Assembly: GCF_900101685.1 (NCBI RefSeq) | Contig: NZ_FMZZ01000012.1 | Span: 62,001-126,000 of the forward strand | DNA length: 64,000 nt | Origin: Actinokineospora iranica | Lineage (GTDB): Bacteria > Actinomycetota > Actinomycetes > Mycobacteriales > Pseudonocardiaceae | Reading direction: 5' to 3' | Shown here: piece after piece, positions 44,638 through 54,100 of the stretch | How positions within the stretch are numbered: the first letter of the stretch is position 1 | Layout: each line of letters begins with the position of its first letter | The notes under the pieces: model-generated | Told to the model about the DNA's origin: nothing | The model's database searches: none | The model's input: only the letters and a program-made list of their open reading frames with translations | Made by a program: the position numbers and the translations under genes

Positions 44638-47600
44638 GTGGCGGCCTGGAACGAGTTACCCGCGGCAGGCGACTCGTCCGAGTGCGAGGCACTCGTGGAC
44701 GTGGCCGACCGGCTGCGGTGGAGCGCACCCGAACTGGCTGCCCAGTTCGCCGGGCGCTCCCTCTCGACCGCCGCCGCGGACGCCGCCACCGGCACCCGGG
44801 CCCGCGAGTTGCTGGCCACGTCGCTGGTCCGGCTCGGCAGGCACGCCGACGCTGTCGAGCCGGGCCTGGCGGCGTTGCACGCGGTCGCCGACGGCGGCTC
44901 GGCCGAGGCCGCTGCCCGGCTCAGGGTCGCGTTGGCCTCGTGCGCGCGGGTGCTGGGCGAGCCGCTGGCGGGCTGCGAGTTCCTGCGGCCGGTGCTGGAG
45001 CCCGCCACGGCGCCGCGGTCCCTGGCGGGGGCGCGGCCCGTGCGGCAGGCCACCCGGGCGCTCGCGCTCGGCCAGTTCGTCGCGTGCGCCGCCCATGTCG
45101 GCGTGCGCGACGACATGGAGGACGCTCTCGCCGAGGCCGACCGGCTCTTCGCCGCGGACGAGGAGCTGAGCCAGGACGCGCGCAAGGTCGAACGCGCGCT
45201 GCTGTGCGTCCGGGCCGCGTCCTACCACCGGCGGCACGGCGACACCGAGGCGGCGGCCGCGTCCGCCCGCGACGGCCTGACCCTGTTGAGCCGGCTCGGC
45301 GACAGCGCTCTCGAAGCCGGGTTGGTGCGCAGCAGGCTGGTTCTCGAGCTGGTGTGCGCGCTGTTAGACGACGGCGAGTTGGACGAGGCCGTCCGGGTCA
45401 GCGCGCCCGCGCTGGCGGAACCGGTGCGGGCGACGTCCGCGTCGGCGCTGGGCCGGTTGCGCCTCGCGCTCGCCACTCGGGTGCACCTGCCCGCGGGGCG
45501 GGCCGAGGTCGGCCGAGTCCTGCTCGTCGACGTGGTGCGCGCCGCCGAGCGGCACGGCCTCCACTCGCTGGTCGCCGACGGCTGGACGTTCCTCGCGCAC
45601 GCGGAGGAGGAGGCGGCGCAACCGTCGATCGCGCTGCACGCCCTGCGGTCGGCGCGCGCGGCGGAGTACCGCCACCTGCGTTCCGCCGAGGTCGCCAGGG
45701 CGCGGCTGACCGCTGAGGTCGGCCTCGTCCGCGACGCCGACCGCGTCGTGTCGTTGCTGAGAGCCGCCGTGCGCCCGGCTTCGGTCGCCTTGCCCGAACA
45801 AGGCGTTCCGGCACGCCCCGGGGAGACGGCGGGGGATGAGAAGAACTCGTTCGCGCTGACCTTGGTCCGGGTCGCCCCGGTGGGCTCGGCCGAGCCGGTC
45901 GACCCCGGTGAGCCGCCGATGCCGGTCGGCGGTGACGTCTCGCTCAACGCCCTCGCCTCCCACGTTCGCGACCTCGCCCCGGAGGACGCCGAACTGGTGC
46001 GCTCCGACCGCGGTGAGTTCGCGGTCCTGCTGCCCAACACCACCCGCGCGGAAGCCGAACTCCTGGCCACCACCATCCGCGAGGTCGCGGCCGAAGCCAA
46101 CTGGCTGATCGACGACCAGGGCGAAGAGGTCGGCATCAGCACCGGCGTCGCCGCCCTGCCAGGCACCCCCGACGGCCCGGAAGACGGTGTCGACGCGTTG
46201 CTCTTGGCCGCCCGCGACGCCCTGTCGGCCCTGGAGACCACAGGTCCGATCCCCGTCACTCCCCGCCGCGCCGACCATCTGCGCCGCCCACCGCCCGCGG
46301 CCTCCCGCGCTGCTGTGGGGCCCCGGGCCACCTCACCTCCCCCCGCCTCGCGACCCCCCACCCCACGCGACGACCGCCCCGCCATCCCCCGCCCCGCTTC
46401 CCACCCCACAGCCGAAACCCACCGCTCACCCGACTGGCCCGGTGCCGCTGAGGTGGTTGTCGAGCGTTCGGCTGATCATTCTTCGGTTCGTTCGGTTGGT
46501 GAGACGCCGCGTCACGATTCGGGTGTGACTCGCCGTGCGTCGGATTTGTCCGGTGCCGCTGAGGTGGTTGTCGAGCGTTCGGCTGATCATTCTTCGGTTC
46601 GTCCGGTTGGTGAGACGCCGCGTCATGACTCGGGTGCGACCCGGCGTCCCGCTGATTCGCCTGGTCTTTCACCGGATTCGCGGAGTGGGAAGGCTCGTCA
46701 TGCTTCGGGTGTGACTCGTCGTTCGTCGGGTGAATCCGAGGTTTCTTCCCGGCAATCATCTGTTCCTCAAGTTTCGCCCGCACGGCACGATTCTGGGGTC
46801 AACCGCCGCTCATCGACTTTGGGCCGCGGCTCCGACGTTTCCGTTGAGCCGGTGTCGGGTCCTTCTGTCGATTCCCACGTATCGGATTCGGTGGGTGAGT
46901 CGGTATCCGAGGCCATTTCGGCTCGGCACGACTCCGGGGTCACGCGGCGCTCAGCGGCGGGGGTCGCGCATATCAGCCGTCGTGATTCCGGGGTCACTCG
47001 TCGGTCGAGGGCGGCCGATGAATCGGGTCGCGAGGTCGCTGGGGGCGGGCGGCATGATTCCGGGGTGACGCGCCGTGTCGGGGCCTCCGGAGTCGGACGC
47101 CACGATTCTGGGGTCACGCGGCGTTCGTCTGGGGTGCTGGGGCGTGTGGACACGGCAGGTGAGCAGCGGGCGGCTGACCGCGACAAGGGCGTGCGGTGGC
47201 CTGGTGATTCCGACGTCCAGCGCTCAGGGGAAATCGACCGTTCGCCGCAGGCGGAGGCGCCAAGGCCGGGGCGGCACGATTCCGGGGTCGCCCGACGGCA
47301 GTTGAGGCTGTCTTCGGCCGAGCAGGGGGAGGCGGCGTCGGCCGCGGAGGCCCGGCCGCGCTCCCACCGCTCCGACGCCATCGCCCGCGCCGAACAGGAG
47401 AAGGAGCGCGCTCGCCCCTCGGTCGCGCCCGCTGACCAGCAACCGCCCGCCGACCGACCTGCCCGCCACCTGTCCGCGGCCACGAGGCGGCGTGCTGAAA
47501 CCGACCAAAACGATGACGAGCAGGCCACGTGGCCCACTGCGGACACGCGGGCCGAGCCCGCCACCGCGAATGCGCCGATCGAGCCCGCCACCGGAAAGCC

Positions 47601-50600
47601 GTCATTGGGGTCCCTTCACCCGCGTGCGTCATTCGGGTCCCCCACCATGAATGCGTCAATCGAGTCTGCCGCTGGGGAGGCGTCGTTGGAGTCTTTCCGG
47701 GCGGGTGGGTCGTTTGGGTCCCCCGTTGGGAGTGGGGCGATTGAGTCTGCCGCTGGGGACGCGTCGTCGGAGTCCTCCCACACGGCTGCGTCGTTCGGGT
47801 TCCGTGCCGGGAGTGCGGCGATCGAGTCTCACGCCGCGAAGACGTCGTCGTCTGGGCCCTTGCACACTGGTGCGTCCTTCGGTTCCCCTGCCGCGGAGGC
47901 GTCGTCGGAGTCCTTCCGCGCGGGTGCGTCGTTTGGGTCCCCCGCAGGCAGTGCGGCGACCGAGTCTCCCGTTGCGGACGCGTCGTTCGGGTTTCACGCA
48001 GGTGGGGCTTCCGATGCGGCGACCGGGTCTCCCAATGTGGAGGCGTCCGAGTCTTCTACCGCGAGGGCGTCGTTCGACTCTCCCGCCGCAGACGCGCCGG
48101 TTTCTCCGGTCGACGATGTGTCGACCGGAACGTTCGGTCGTCGTGCCGCTCGTCGTACGCGGGACGAGGGTGCGTCGGTTTCCCCAGGATCGGCCGCACC
48201 GTCCGAAAGCGACAGTGCTGACACTTCTGACTCCGCGCGGGCAAGCGGCGATTCCCGGTCATCTCGGCGGTCCCAGCCGTCAGCCGACGCGCGGTCAGTG
48301 CTGAGCCGTTTCGGTGTGACCGCGGCGGGTGGCGGCCGCCGCCGTGCCCCCGATGACGACGGCTACTACTTCGACCCCAACGCCCTGGTCGACTTCAGCC
48401 CACCGGCGCCGCCTATGCCACCGGAGCCGTCCCCCGATCCCCGGCCCGGCGCCGCCGCGACCTCCCATCGGGTCGAGCGGCACTCGACGTCCGGCAGGCT
48501 CAGCGGCAGCCACGCCCGTCCAGATCACACAGGACAGTCCACTAGGGACAGTAAGGCGACCCGTCGCAGTCGTTCCCTGGAACGCCGCCAGGAGACCGAC
48601 CAAGCGACGATTCCGCCCGTCCCCGACCCGCCCGAGATCCCCGAACCTCCCGCGCGCCCCGACATCCCGACTCCGCCCGAGCCGGACGACATCCCACCCG
48701 CCGACCCGGAACCCACGGCCCCCGAGGTCGAGCCCCCGCCGCACATCGACGAGCCGACCACCAGTTCCCGTGTGACGCCCCTGCCCAGCGGGCCCCGGCA
48801 CAGTCGAGCACTGTCCCGGCGCGACCTCGCCCGCCACTCGCCTCCCACCGACCCCCCGGCGCCGACCAAGCCGGACAGCCTCGCCGACCGTCGAGCCATC
48901 GACTTCGCCGCTCGCCTCCGCGGCCTCCCCCGGTCATCCGCGCTCGGCCTCGTCGGCCCCGAGTTCCGCGACCCCCCTTCCACGCACCAGCCCCCAGCCG
49001 AACAGCCCTCGGAGGACAGCGACGAACCTGGCTCCCCAGAACAGGAGGAGCGCGACCGCACCCCTTTTCCGGTAGCCGCCGAGCGCACACCGCTTGGCGG
49101 CTGGCCGTCGTGGCCCAGCACCCCGACACCCGCGAACGCGAGCGGTAGCGCGGGAGAGAGCGCCGCTGCCCCGTCCGGCGGCACCACGCAGGCAAGCGAC
49201 AGCCCCACCGGTGGCTCTCGAACGGCTAGTGGGACCGCGGACACGACTGAGCTTTCGAGGGCGACGGGCGAGAGTTCGCCCGGTGCGGTCGAGCGCGGTG
49301 CAGCGCTGGGGACTGGGACTGCCGGACTTGGCAGGCTTTCGGGTGTGGACGGCGGTGGGGCGGGTGGCCGCTGGGGGAGTGGAGCGGCTGGCCTGGGTGG
49401 GCTTTCGGGTGTGGGTGGCGATAGCTCGGAGGGCGGGGCACTTGGCCTGGACGGGGTTTCGCAGACGGAGAGCGACAGTTCGACCGCGAGTGAGAGTGCC
49501 GGGGCGGGAGGTGTGGGCTCGCCGAGTTCGGGTGGTGCCGCAGGCCTCGGTGAAGGTGGGCCCGGGGGACCGGGTGGGCTTTCTGGGGCGGGTGGTGGCG
49601 CGGGGCAGGTGAGCGGCGGGTGGGGCAGTGCCGCGGAGCTGTTTCGATCCGGTGCGTTCAGGCGGGGCGCGGAGTCGGCAGAGGACGATTCTGTTGAGCC
49701 GAGTGGGATCTCGCGGACGCTCGCGGGCGCTGGGGCCGATGCGGCGAGCGTCGAGCGGGACTGGGCGGCTCCGGAGGCGTCCACGCGCTCGGGTGTGTTC
49801 TCGCGGGGAAATGACGGTGACGATTCGCCGGTGTCGGTGCCGCCGTTGGGCGGAGACGCGTTGACGGGAGACAGCCCGCTGTCGAACACCGACAGCGGGC
49901 GGGCCCGGGACGAGTGGCCCACGGAGGACGTTGCGGTGGCGAAGGACCGCGCCCACGCCGAGGACAATGCGGCGGGGTTGGGTGGTGCCGGTGGTAGCGC
50001 GTTGGTGGGTGTGGATGCGCGTGCTGTGGGCGGTGTGCCGGTGAAGGATCCCGCTGGTGCTGGGGACAGTGTGGGGTTGGGTGGTGGTGCCGGTGGTAGC
50101 GCGTTGGTGGGTGTGGACGCGCGTGCTGTCGGCGGTGTGTCGGGGGCTGGGGACAGTGTGGGGCTGGGCGGCGGCGTGGGTGACAGCGCTGCGGCCTGCG
50201 GGGATGCGAGTGGTGTCAGTGGTGTGCGCGCCGAGGACAGCGTGCCCGTGCAGGAAAGCGCTCCGGCTGCGGGTGTCGGGGGTGATGTCGGGCCGGACGG
50301 TGCGCTTGCGGAAGGCGAGCCGGCTGCGGGAAGCAGTGTTCGCGCGATAAGGGATGCGGCCGCGGGGGAAAGCGGTGCGGGTGAGCGGGCTGGCGGGGAC
50401 GTCGCGGAGGTGAGTGGGGGTGGCGCTTCTGAGGGCGCTGCCCAGGGCGACGTGGACGGCAGTGCTCCGGACGAGAGTTCGGTGCCGTCTTCCGGGCCGG
50501 TGAAGGGTGAGGGGGCTTCGGGTAGCTCGGCGGCTGATGGGACGTCGGGGCGTGGAGGTGCGCAGCGGCGGCGGTTGGGCAGTCGGCGGGAGCGGGCGAA

Positions 50601-50907
50601 CTCCAGTGGGCTGGCGGATTTGCTGGCCGAGGCGATGGTCGCGTTTCAGGAGACTCAGCCGGAGCGGTCCGTCGACGAGCAGAACCGGGGCACGCCGCAG
50701 TCGGACGCGGCTCGGTGGTCGGACTCCGGGTGGTCGGACAGCGCGCCGTCGGGGCGGCGCGGATCCGAGTCCGGTGAGCCGCGGCGGACGGGGGCTGAGT
50801 CGGGCGAGTCGGGGCGGCGGGGGGTCGATCTCTCCCCGTCCGCGGGTGGGATTCGCGGTAGGCACCGGTCGTCGGAGTGGGCGCCCGCGGACATCGACAG
50901 CGGCTGA
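44638..50907 (+). CDS. Very large protein: TPR-like and degenerate GGDEF-like N-terminus, ~1500-residue disordered repeat tail
   Basis: 2089 residues. Residues 1-390 are helical, TPR-like. Residues ~401-535 resemble a GGDEF domain without the GGDEF motif ('LNALASHVRDLAPEDAELVR', 'EFAVLLPNTTRAEAELLATT', 'VGISTGVAALPG'), so cyclase activity is not expected. The tail is Ser/Gly/Ala/Arg/Pro-rich with nine clear RHDSGVTRR-type repeats (~46513-47304), an ASFGSPAGS repeat array and a Gly-Val repeat. It ends in a conserved-looking 'SSGLADLLAEAMVAFQ' helix and RHRSSEW. The frame is uninterrupted over 6.3 kb. GTG 44638 follows GGGGAG and lies 16 bp after ettA. Mycobacterial synteny has no such gene between ettA and gdh. 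The Ser/Thr in basic contexts could be kinase targets (inference). Confidence 0.7.
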   Translation: MAAWNELPAAGDSSECEALVDVADRLRWSAPELAAQFAGRSLSTAAADAATGTRARELLATSLVRLGRHADAVEPGLAALHAVADGGSAEAAARLRVALASCARVLGEPLAGCEFLRPVLEPATAPRSLAGARPVRQATRALALGQFVACAAHVGVRDDMEDALAEADRLFAADEELSQDARKVERALLCVRAASYHRRHGDTEAAAASARDGLTLLSRLGDSALEAGLVRSRLVLELVCALLDDGELDEAVRVSAPALAEPVRATSASALGRLRLALATRVHLPAGRAEVGRVLLVDVVRAAERHGLHSLVADGWTFLAHAEEEAAQPSIALHALRSARAAEYRHLRSAEVARARLTAEVGLVRDADRVVSLLRAAVRPASVALPEQGVPARPGETAGDEKNSFALTLVRVAPVGSAEPVDPGEPPMPVGGDVSLNALASHVRDLAPEDAELVRSDRGEFAVLLPNTTRAEAELLATTIREVAAEANWLIDDQGEEVGISTGVAALPGTPDGPEDGVDALLLAARDALSALETTGPIPVTPRRADHLRRPPPAASRAAVGPRATSPPPASRPPTPRDDRPAIPRPASHPTAETHRSPDWPGAAEVVVERSADHSSVRSVGETPRHDSGVTRRASDLSGAAEVVVERSADHSSVRPVGETPRHDSGATRRPADSPGLSPDSRSGKARHASGVTRRSSGESEVSSRQSSVPQVSPARHDSGVNRRSSTLGRGSDVSVEPVSGPSVDSHVSDSVGESVSEAISARHDSGVTRRSAAGVAHISRRDSGVTRRSRAADESGREVAGGGRHDSGVTRRVGASGVGRHDSGVTRRSSGVLGRVDTAGEQRAADRDKGVRWPGDSDVQRSGEIDRSPQAEAPRPGRHDSGVARRQLRLSSAEQGEAASAAEARPRSHRSDAIARAEQEKERARPSVAPADQQPPADRPARHLSAATRRRAETDQNDDEQATWPTADTRAEPATANAPIEPATGKPSLGSLHPRASFGSPTMNASIESAAGEASLESFRAGGSFGSPVGSGAIESAAGDASSESSHTAASFGFRAGSAAIESHAAKTSSSGPLHTGASFGSPAAEASSESFRAGASFGSPAGSAATESPVADASFGFHAGGASDAATGSPNVEASESSTARASFDSPAADAPVSPVDDVSTGTFGRRAARRTRDEGASVSPGSAAPSESDSADTSDSARASGDSRSSRRSQPSADARSVLSRFGVTAAGGGRRRAPDDDGYYFDPNALVDFSPPAPPMPPEPSPDPRPGAAATSHRVERHSTSGRLSGSHARPDHTGQSTRDSKATRRSRSLERRQETDQATIPPVPDPPEIPEPPARPDIPTPPEPDDIPPADPEPTAPEVEPPPHIDEPTTSSRVTPLPSGPRHSRALSRRDLARHSPPTDPPAPTKPDSLADRRAIDFAARLRGLPRSSALGLVGPEFRDPPSTHQPPAEQPSEDSDEPGSPEQEERDRTPFPVAAERTPLGGWPSWPSTPTPANASGSAGESAAAPSGGTTQASDSPTGGSRTASGTADTTELSRATGESSPGAVERGAALGTGTAGLGRLSGVDGGGAGGRWGSGAAGLGGLSGVGGDSSEGGALGLDGVSQTESDSSTASESAGAGGVGSPSSGGAAGLGEGGPGGPGGLSGAGGGAGQVSGGWGSAAELFRSGAFRRGAESAEDDSVEPSGISRTLAGAGADAASVERDWAAPEASTRSGVFSRGNDGDDSPVSVPPLGGDALTGDSPLSNTDSGRARDEWPTEDVAVAKDRAHAEDNAAGLGGAGGSALVGVDARAVGGVPVKDPAGAGDSVGLGGGAGGSALVGVDARAVGGVSGAGDSVGLGGGVGDSAAACGDASGVSGVRAEDSVPVQESAPAAGVGGDVGPDGALAEGEPAAGSSVRAIRDAAAGESGAGERAGGDVAEVSGGGASEGAAQGDVDGSAPDESSVPSSGPVKGEGASGSSAADGTSGRGGAQRRRLGSRRERANSSGLADLLAEAMVAFQETQPERSVDEQNRGTPQSDAARWSDSGWSDSAPSGRRGSESGEPRRTGAESGESGRRGVDLSPSAGGIRGRHRSSEWAPADIDSG
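46440..46661 (+). repeat. Two near-identical 111-bp direct repeats inside the large repeat protein
   Basis: The segment beginning CGGTGCCGCTGAGGTGG at 46440 recurs at 46551. Roughly the first 90 bp differ by only a few transitions; the last part diverges. The period is 37 codons, so the frame is kept. It indicates recent tandem duplication. Confidence 0.85.
46513..47304 (+). repeat. RHDSGVTRR protein-motif repeat region
   Basis: Nine clear copies of [PAGS]-R-[HR]-[DA]-S-G-[VA]-[TNA]-R-R occur in frame at irregular spacing (11 to about 55 residues). Two more degenerate copies lie further on (RHLSAATRRR near 47460, DSKATRRSRS near 48550). The DNA around the repeats is more T-rich than the flanking coding sequence. 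Confidence 0.8.
47590..48080 (+). repeat. ASFGSP-type protein repeats, ~22-24 residues each
   Basis: In frame, units such as 'RASFGSPTMNASIESAAGEA', 'SFGSPVGSGAIESAAGDA' and 'ASFGSPAGSAATESPVADA' recur about seven times. They are flexible, low-complexity Ser/Ala/Gly repeats in the tail of the large protein. Confidence 0.7.
49981..50185 (+). repeat. 102-bp direct repeat encoding Gly/Val-rich units
   Basis: GGTGGTGCCGGTGGTAGCGC at 49981 recurs at 50083, and the following ~40 bp are nearly identical. It encodes the unit GGAGGSALVGVDARAVGGV twice; a third, degenerate unit follows. Confidence 0.75.
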
Positions 50908-51021
50908 TCTGACGAATCGCGGGAAAGCGGGAGTAGGTGCGGGGTTCGCGGGGCACACTGGTCGGGTGTCGGGAGCGCGATATCGCCGCCGGAGGGGAGC
51001 GGGTGTGATCAACACGCCGCC

Positions 51022-51036
51022 GAAACGTGTCGTTTC
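51022..51036. promoter_or_regulatory. 15-bp palindrome upstream of gdh
   Basis: GAAACG-TGT-CGTTTC is a perfect 6+3+6 inverted repeat about 130 bp before the gdh start and just upstream of a candidate -35. It is a possible operator; the regulator is unknown. Confidence 0.4.
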
Positions 51037-51088
51037 TGTGCTGGAAAACCGGCCTTCACATCGATGTTGATCTTGATCCCGAGGTGCG

Positions 51089-51118
51089 TTGACGGATTCC
51101 CGCCGCACTAGTGTGTAA
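51089..51118 (+). promoter_or_regulatory. Candidate promoter of gdh
   Basis: TTGACG (51089-51094) is followed 18 nt later by GTGTAA (51113-51118). The -35 is good and the -10 is poor. It lies 50 bp before the ATG at 51168, in the only gap between the large repeat protein gene and gdh. Confidence 0.4.
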
Positions 51119-51167
51119 GGGGTTCGCGGCACACCGACGTGCCGCCTAACGTGGAGCCAAGGACACA

Positions 51168-54100
51168 ATGACCTCGACTGGATATACGTTCCGCACCGAG
51201 AGAGCCGTCAGCGCCGACGGTTCGGAGTCGGCGGGGCGGCCGGTCAGCACCAGCCCGGAACAGACCCGAGACGACCTCATCGAGCGGGCCGCCCAGCAGG
51301 CCGCCGACATCGCCGACCTCATCCGCTTGTACTACCGGTACATCCCGCCGGAGGAGGTCATCGACGACGACCCGGTGAACCTCGTCGGCGCCGTGCGGTC
51401 GCACGCGCAGCTCGCCGAGCAGCGGGTCAAAGGACGGCCCGCCGTCCGGATGCTCAACCCCAACCCCACCGACGACGAGTGGAGCGCGCACGGCTCCGTC
51501 GTGCAGCTTGTCACCGACGACATGCCCTACCTGGTCGAATCCGTCAGCGCGGAACTGGTGCGCCGCGGCGTGCAGGTGCAGCGCGTGGTCCACCCGATCG
51601 TCGTGGTGCGGCGGGATGTGGCAGGCGGGCTCAAAGAGGTGCTGCCCACCGCCGACCCCGACAATCCGCCGCCGGACGCGTTCGCCGAGTCGTGGATGCA
51701 CATCGAGGTCGACCTGATCACCGACGCCGACCGCTCCCGGGAGATCGAGACCGGGCTGCTGTCGGTGTTGAACGACGTGCGCGAGGTCGTCGAGGACACC
51801 GACCGCATGGCGGGCACCGCCCGCGCGCTGGCCGACCAGCTCGAAGCGTCCCCGCCGCCGCTGGACGCCCCCCAGATCGCCGACGGGGCCGCGCTGCTGC
51901 GCTGGCTCGCCGACGGGCACTTCACCTTCGTCGGCTACCGCAACTACGAGCTTGTCGCGGGCGAGGAGGACGGCGAGCCCGCCCTGCGCGCCGTCCTGGC
52001 CAGCGGTCTCGGCGTGCTGCGCCAGGACAGCCTGGCCGCCCGCAGCCTCACCGCGGGCCCGGACACCGTCGCGCACGCGCTCGCCCCGAACCTGCTGGTG
52101 CTCACCGAGGCCAGCGCCCCCTCGACGGTCCACCGCTCGACTTACCCGTACTACGTCGGCGTCAAGACGTTCAACGACGCCGGTGAGGTCACCGGAGAGC
52201 ACCGCTTCCTGGGTGTGTTCACCACTACCGCGTTGCACGAGAACGTTCTCGACATCCCGGTAGTGGAGCGGCGGGTACGCGAGGTGATCCACCGCGCGGG
52301 CTTCCCGATGGAGTCTTACTCCGGGCAGCGCATGTTGGAGGTCATCCAGAACTGGCCGCGCGCCGAGCTGTTCTCCACCACCACCGACGCGCTCTACGCG
52401 ACCGCGACCGGTGTGCTCGCCCTGGCCGACCGGCGCAGGCTGCGGCTGTTCCTGCGCCGCGACCCGTACGCCCGGTTCTTCTCGTGCCTGGTCTTCCTCC
52501 CGCGCGACCGCTACACGACGACCTCGCGCATCGCGATGCAGGAGGTGCTGCTCGACGAGCTGGGCGGGACGAACCTGGAGTTCAGCACGCGGGTGGGCGA
52601 GACCGCGTTGGCGCAGGTGTACTTCATCGTCCACACCGACCCCGGCAGGCACGTCGAGCCGGACGTCCAGCGCATCCAGGAGCGGCTCACCGAGGCCGTG
52701 CGGAGCTGGGACGACCGCATGGTCGAGGCGATCTTCGCCGAGCAGCGCGGCCAGGTCGACGCGGGCGCCGCGGTCGGCGCGGAGTCGGCCACCGAGCAGG
52801 GCCAGCGCTACGCCAGCGTGTTCCCCGAGGCGTACAAGGAGGACTTCACCGCCGTCGAGGCGCTGGCCGACCTGCGCGAGTTGCAGGGCCTGCGCACCGA
52901 GTCCGACCTGGGCATGTCGTTCTACGTGCCCGCGAACGCGGAGCCGGGGGAGCGGCGGTTCAAGCTGTACCTGGCCGGTCGGGGCGTGACGCTGTCGCAG
53001 GTGCTGCCGGTGTTGCAGCGCATGGGCGTCGAGGTCGTCGACGAGCGCCCGTACGAGTTGCGCCGCGAGGACGGCGCCCGCTGGTGGATCTACGACTTCG
53101 GGCTGCGGATCGACCCGTCGGTGCTGGAGGGCCGCGGCGACGAGGCGCCCGACCGGCTCAAGACCGACTTCGAGGACGCGTTCGCCGCCACCTGGCGCGG
53201 CGACGCGGAGTCCGACCGGTTCAACGCCCTGGTCCTGCGCGGCGGGCTCACCTGGCGGCAGGCGGTCGTGCTGCGCGCCTATTCGCGTTACCTGCGGCAG
53301 GCAGGCACGCCGTACAGCCAGGAGTACATCGAGGACGCGGTCTTGGCGCACACGCGCGTGGCCACGGCTTTGGTGCGGCTGTTCGAGACCTGCTTCGACC
53401 CGTCGTCGTCCGAGGAGACCCGCAAGGGCCAGGCCGCCACCCAGCTCGCCGAGATCACCGAGCTGATCGACGGCGTGACCAGCCTGGACGAGGACCGCAT
53501 CCTGCGCAGCCTGCTCACCGTCATCCGGGCGACGCTGCGCACGAACTACTGCGTCCGCGACGCGAACGGAGAACCGCGCCCGTACCTGGCGATCAAGCTG
53601 GAGCCGGGGGCGGTGCCGGACCTGCCCGAGCCGCGGCCGCGGTTCGAGATCTTCGTGTACTCGCCCCGGGTCGAGGGCGTGCACCTGCGGTTCGGGCCGG
53701 TGGCCCGCGGCGGGCTGCGCTGGTCGGACCGGCGGGAGGACTTCCGCACCGAGGTGCTGGGGCTGGTCAAGGCGCAGGCGGTGAAGAACGCGGTGATCGT
53801 GCCGGTCGGCGCGAAGGGCGGGTTCGTGGTGAAGCGCCCGACCGCGCCCACCGGCGACCCGAGCCTGGACCGCGAGGCGCTGATGGCCGAGGGCGTCGCC
53901 TGCTACCGCATGTTCATCTCCGGCCTGCTCGACCTGACCGACAACCTCGACGCGGACGTCGTGGTGCCCGCGCCGAACGTGGTGCGCTACGACGGCGACG
54001 ACACCTACCTCGTCGTCGCCGCGGACAAGGGCACGGCCACGTTCTCCGACATCGCCAACGAGGTCGCCAAGGACTACGGGTTCTGGCTGGGCGACGCGTT

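Noticed and set aside
45840-46240. Active diguanylate cyclase in the large repeat protein
   Set aside because: The domain has the general GGDEF layout but no GGDEF/GGEEF motif, so catalysis is not supported.
48934-51168. 744-codon minus-strand frame opposite the large repeat protein
   Set aside because: Arg/Thr/Pro-rich composition is what the complementary strand of Gly/Ser/Ala repeats would give. The plus frame continues from a structured N-terminus.
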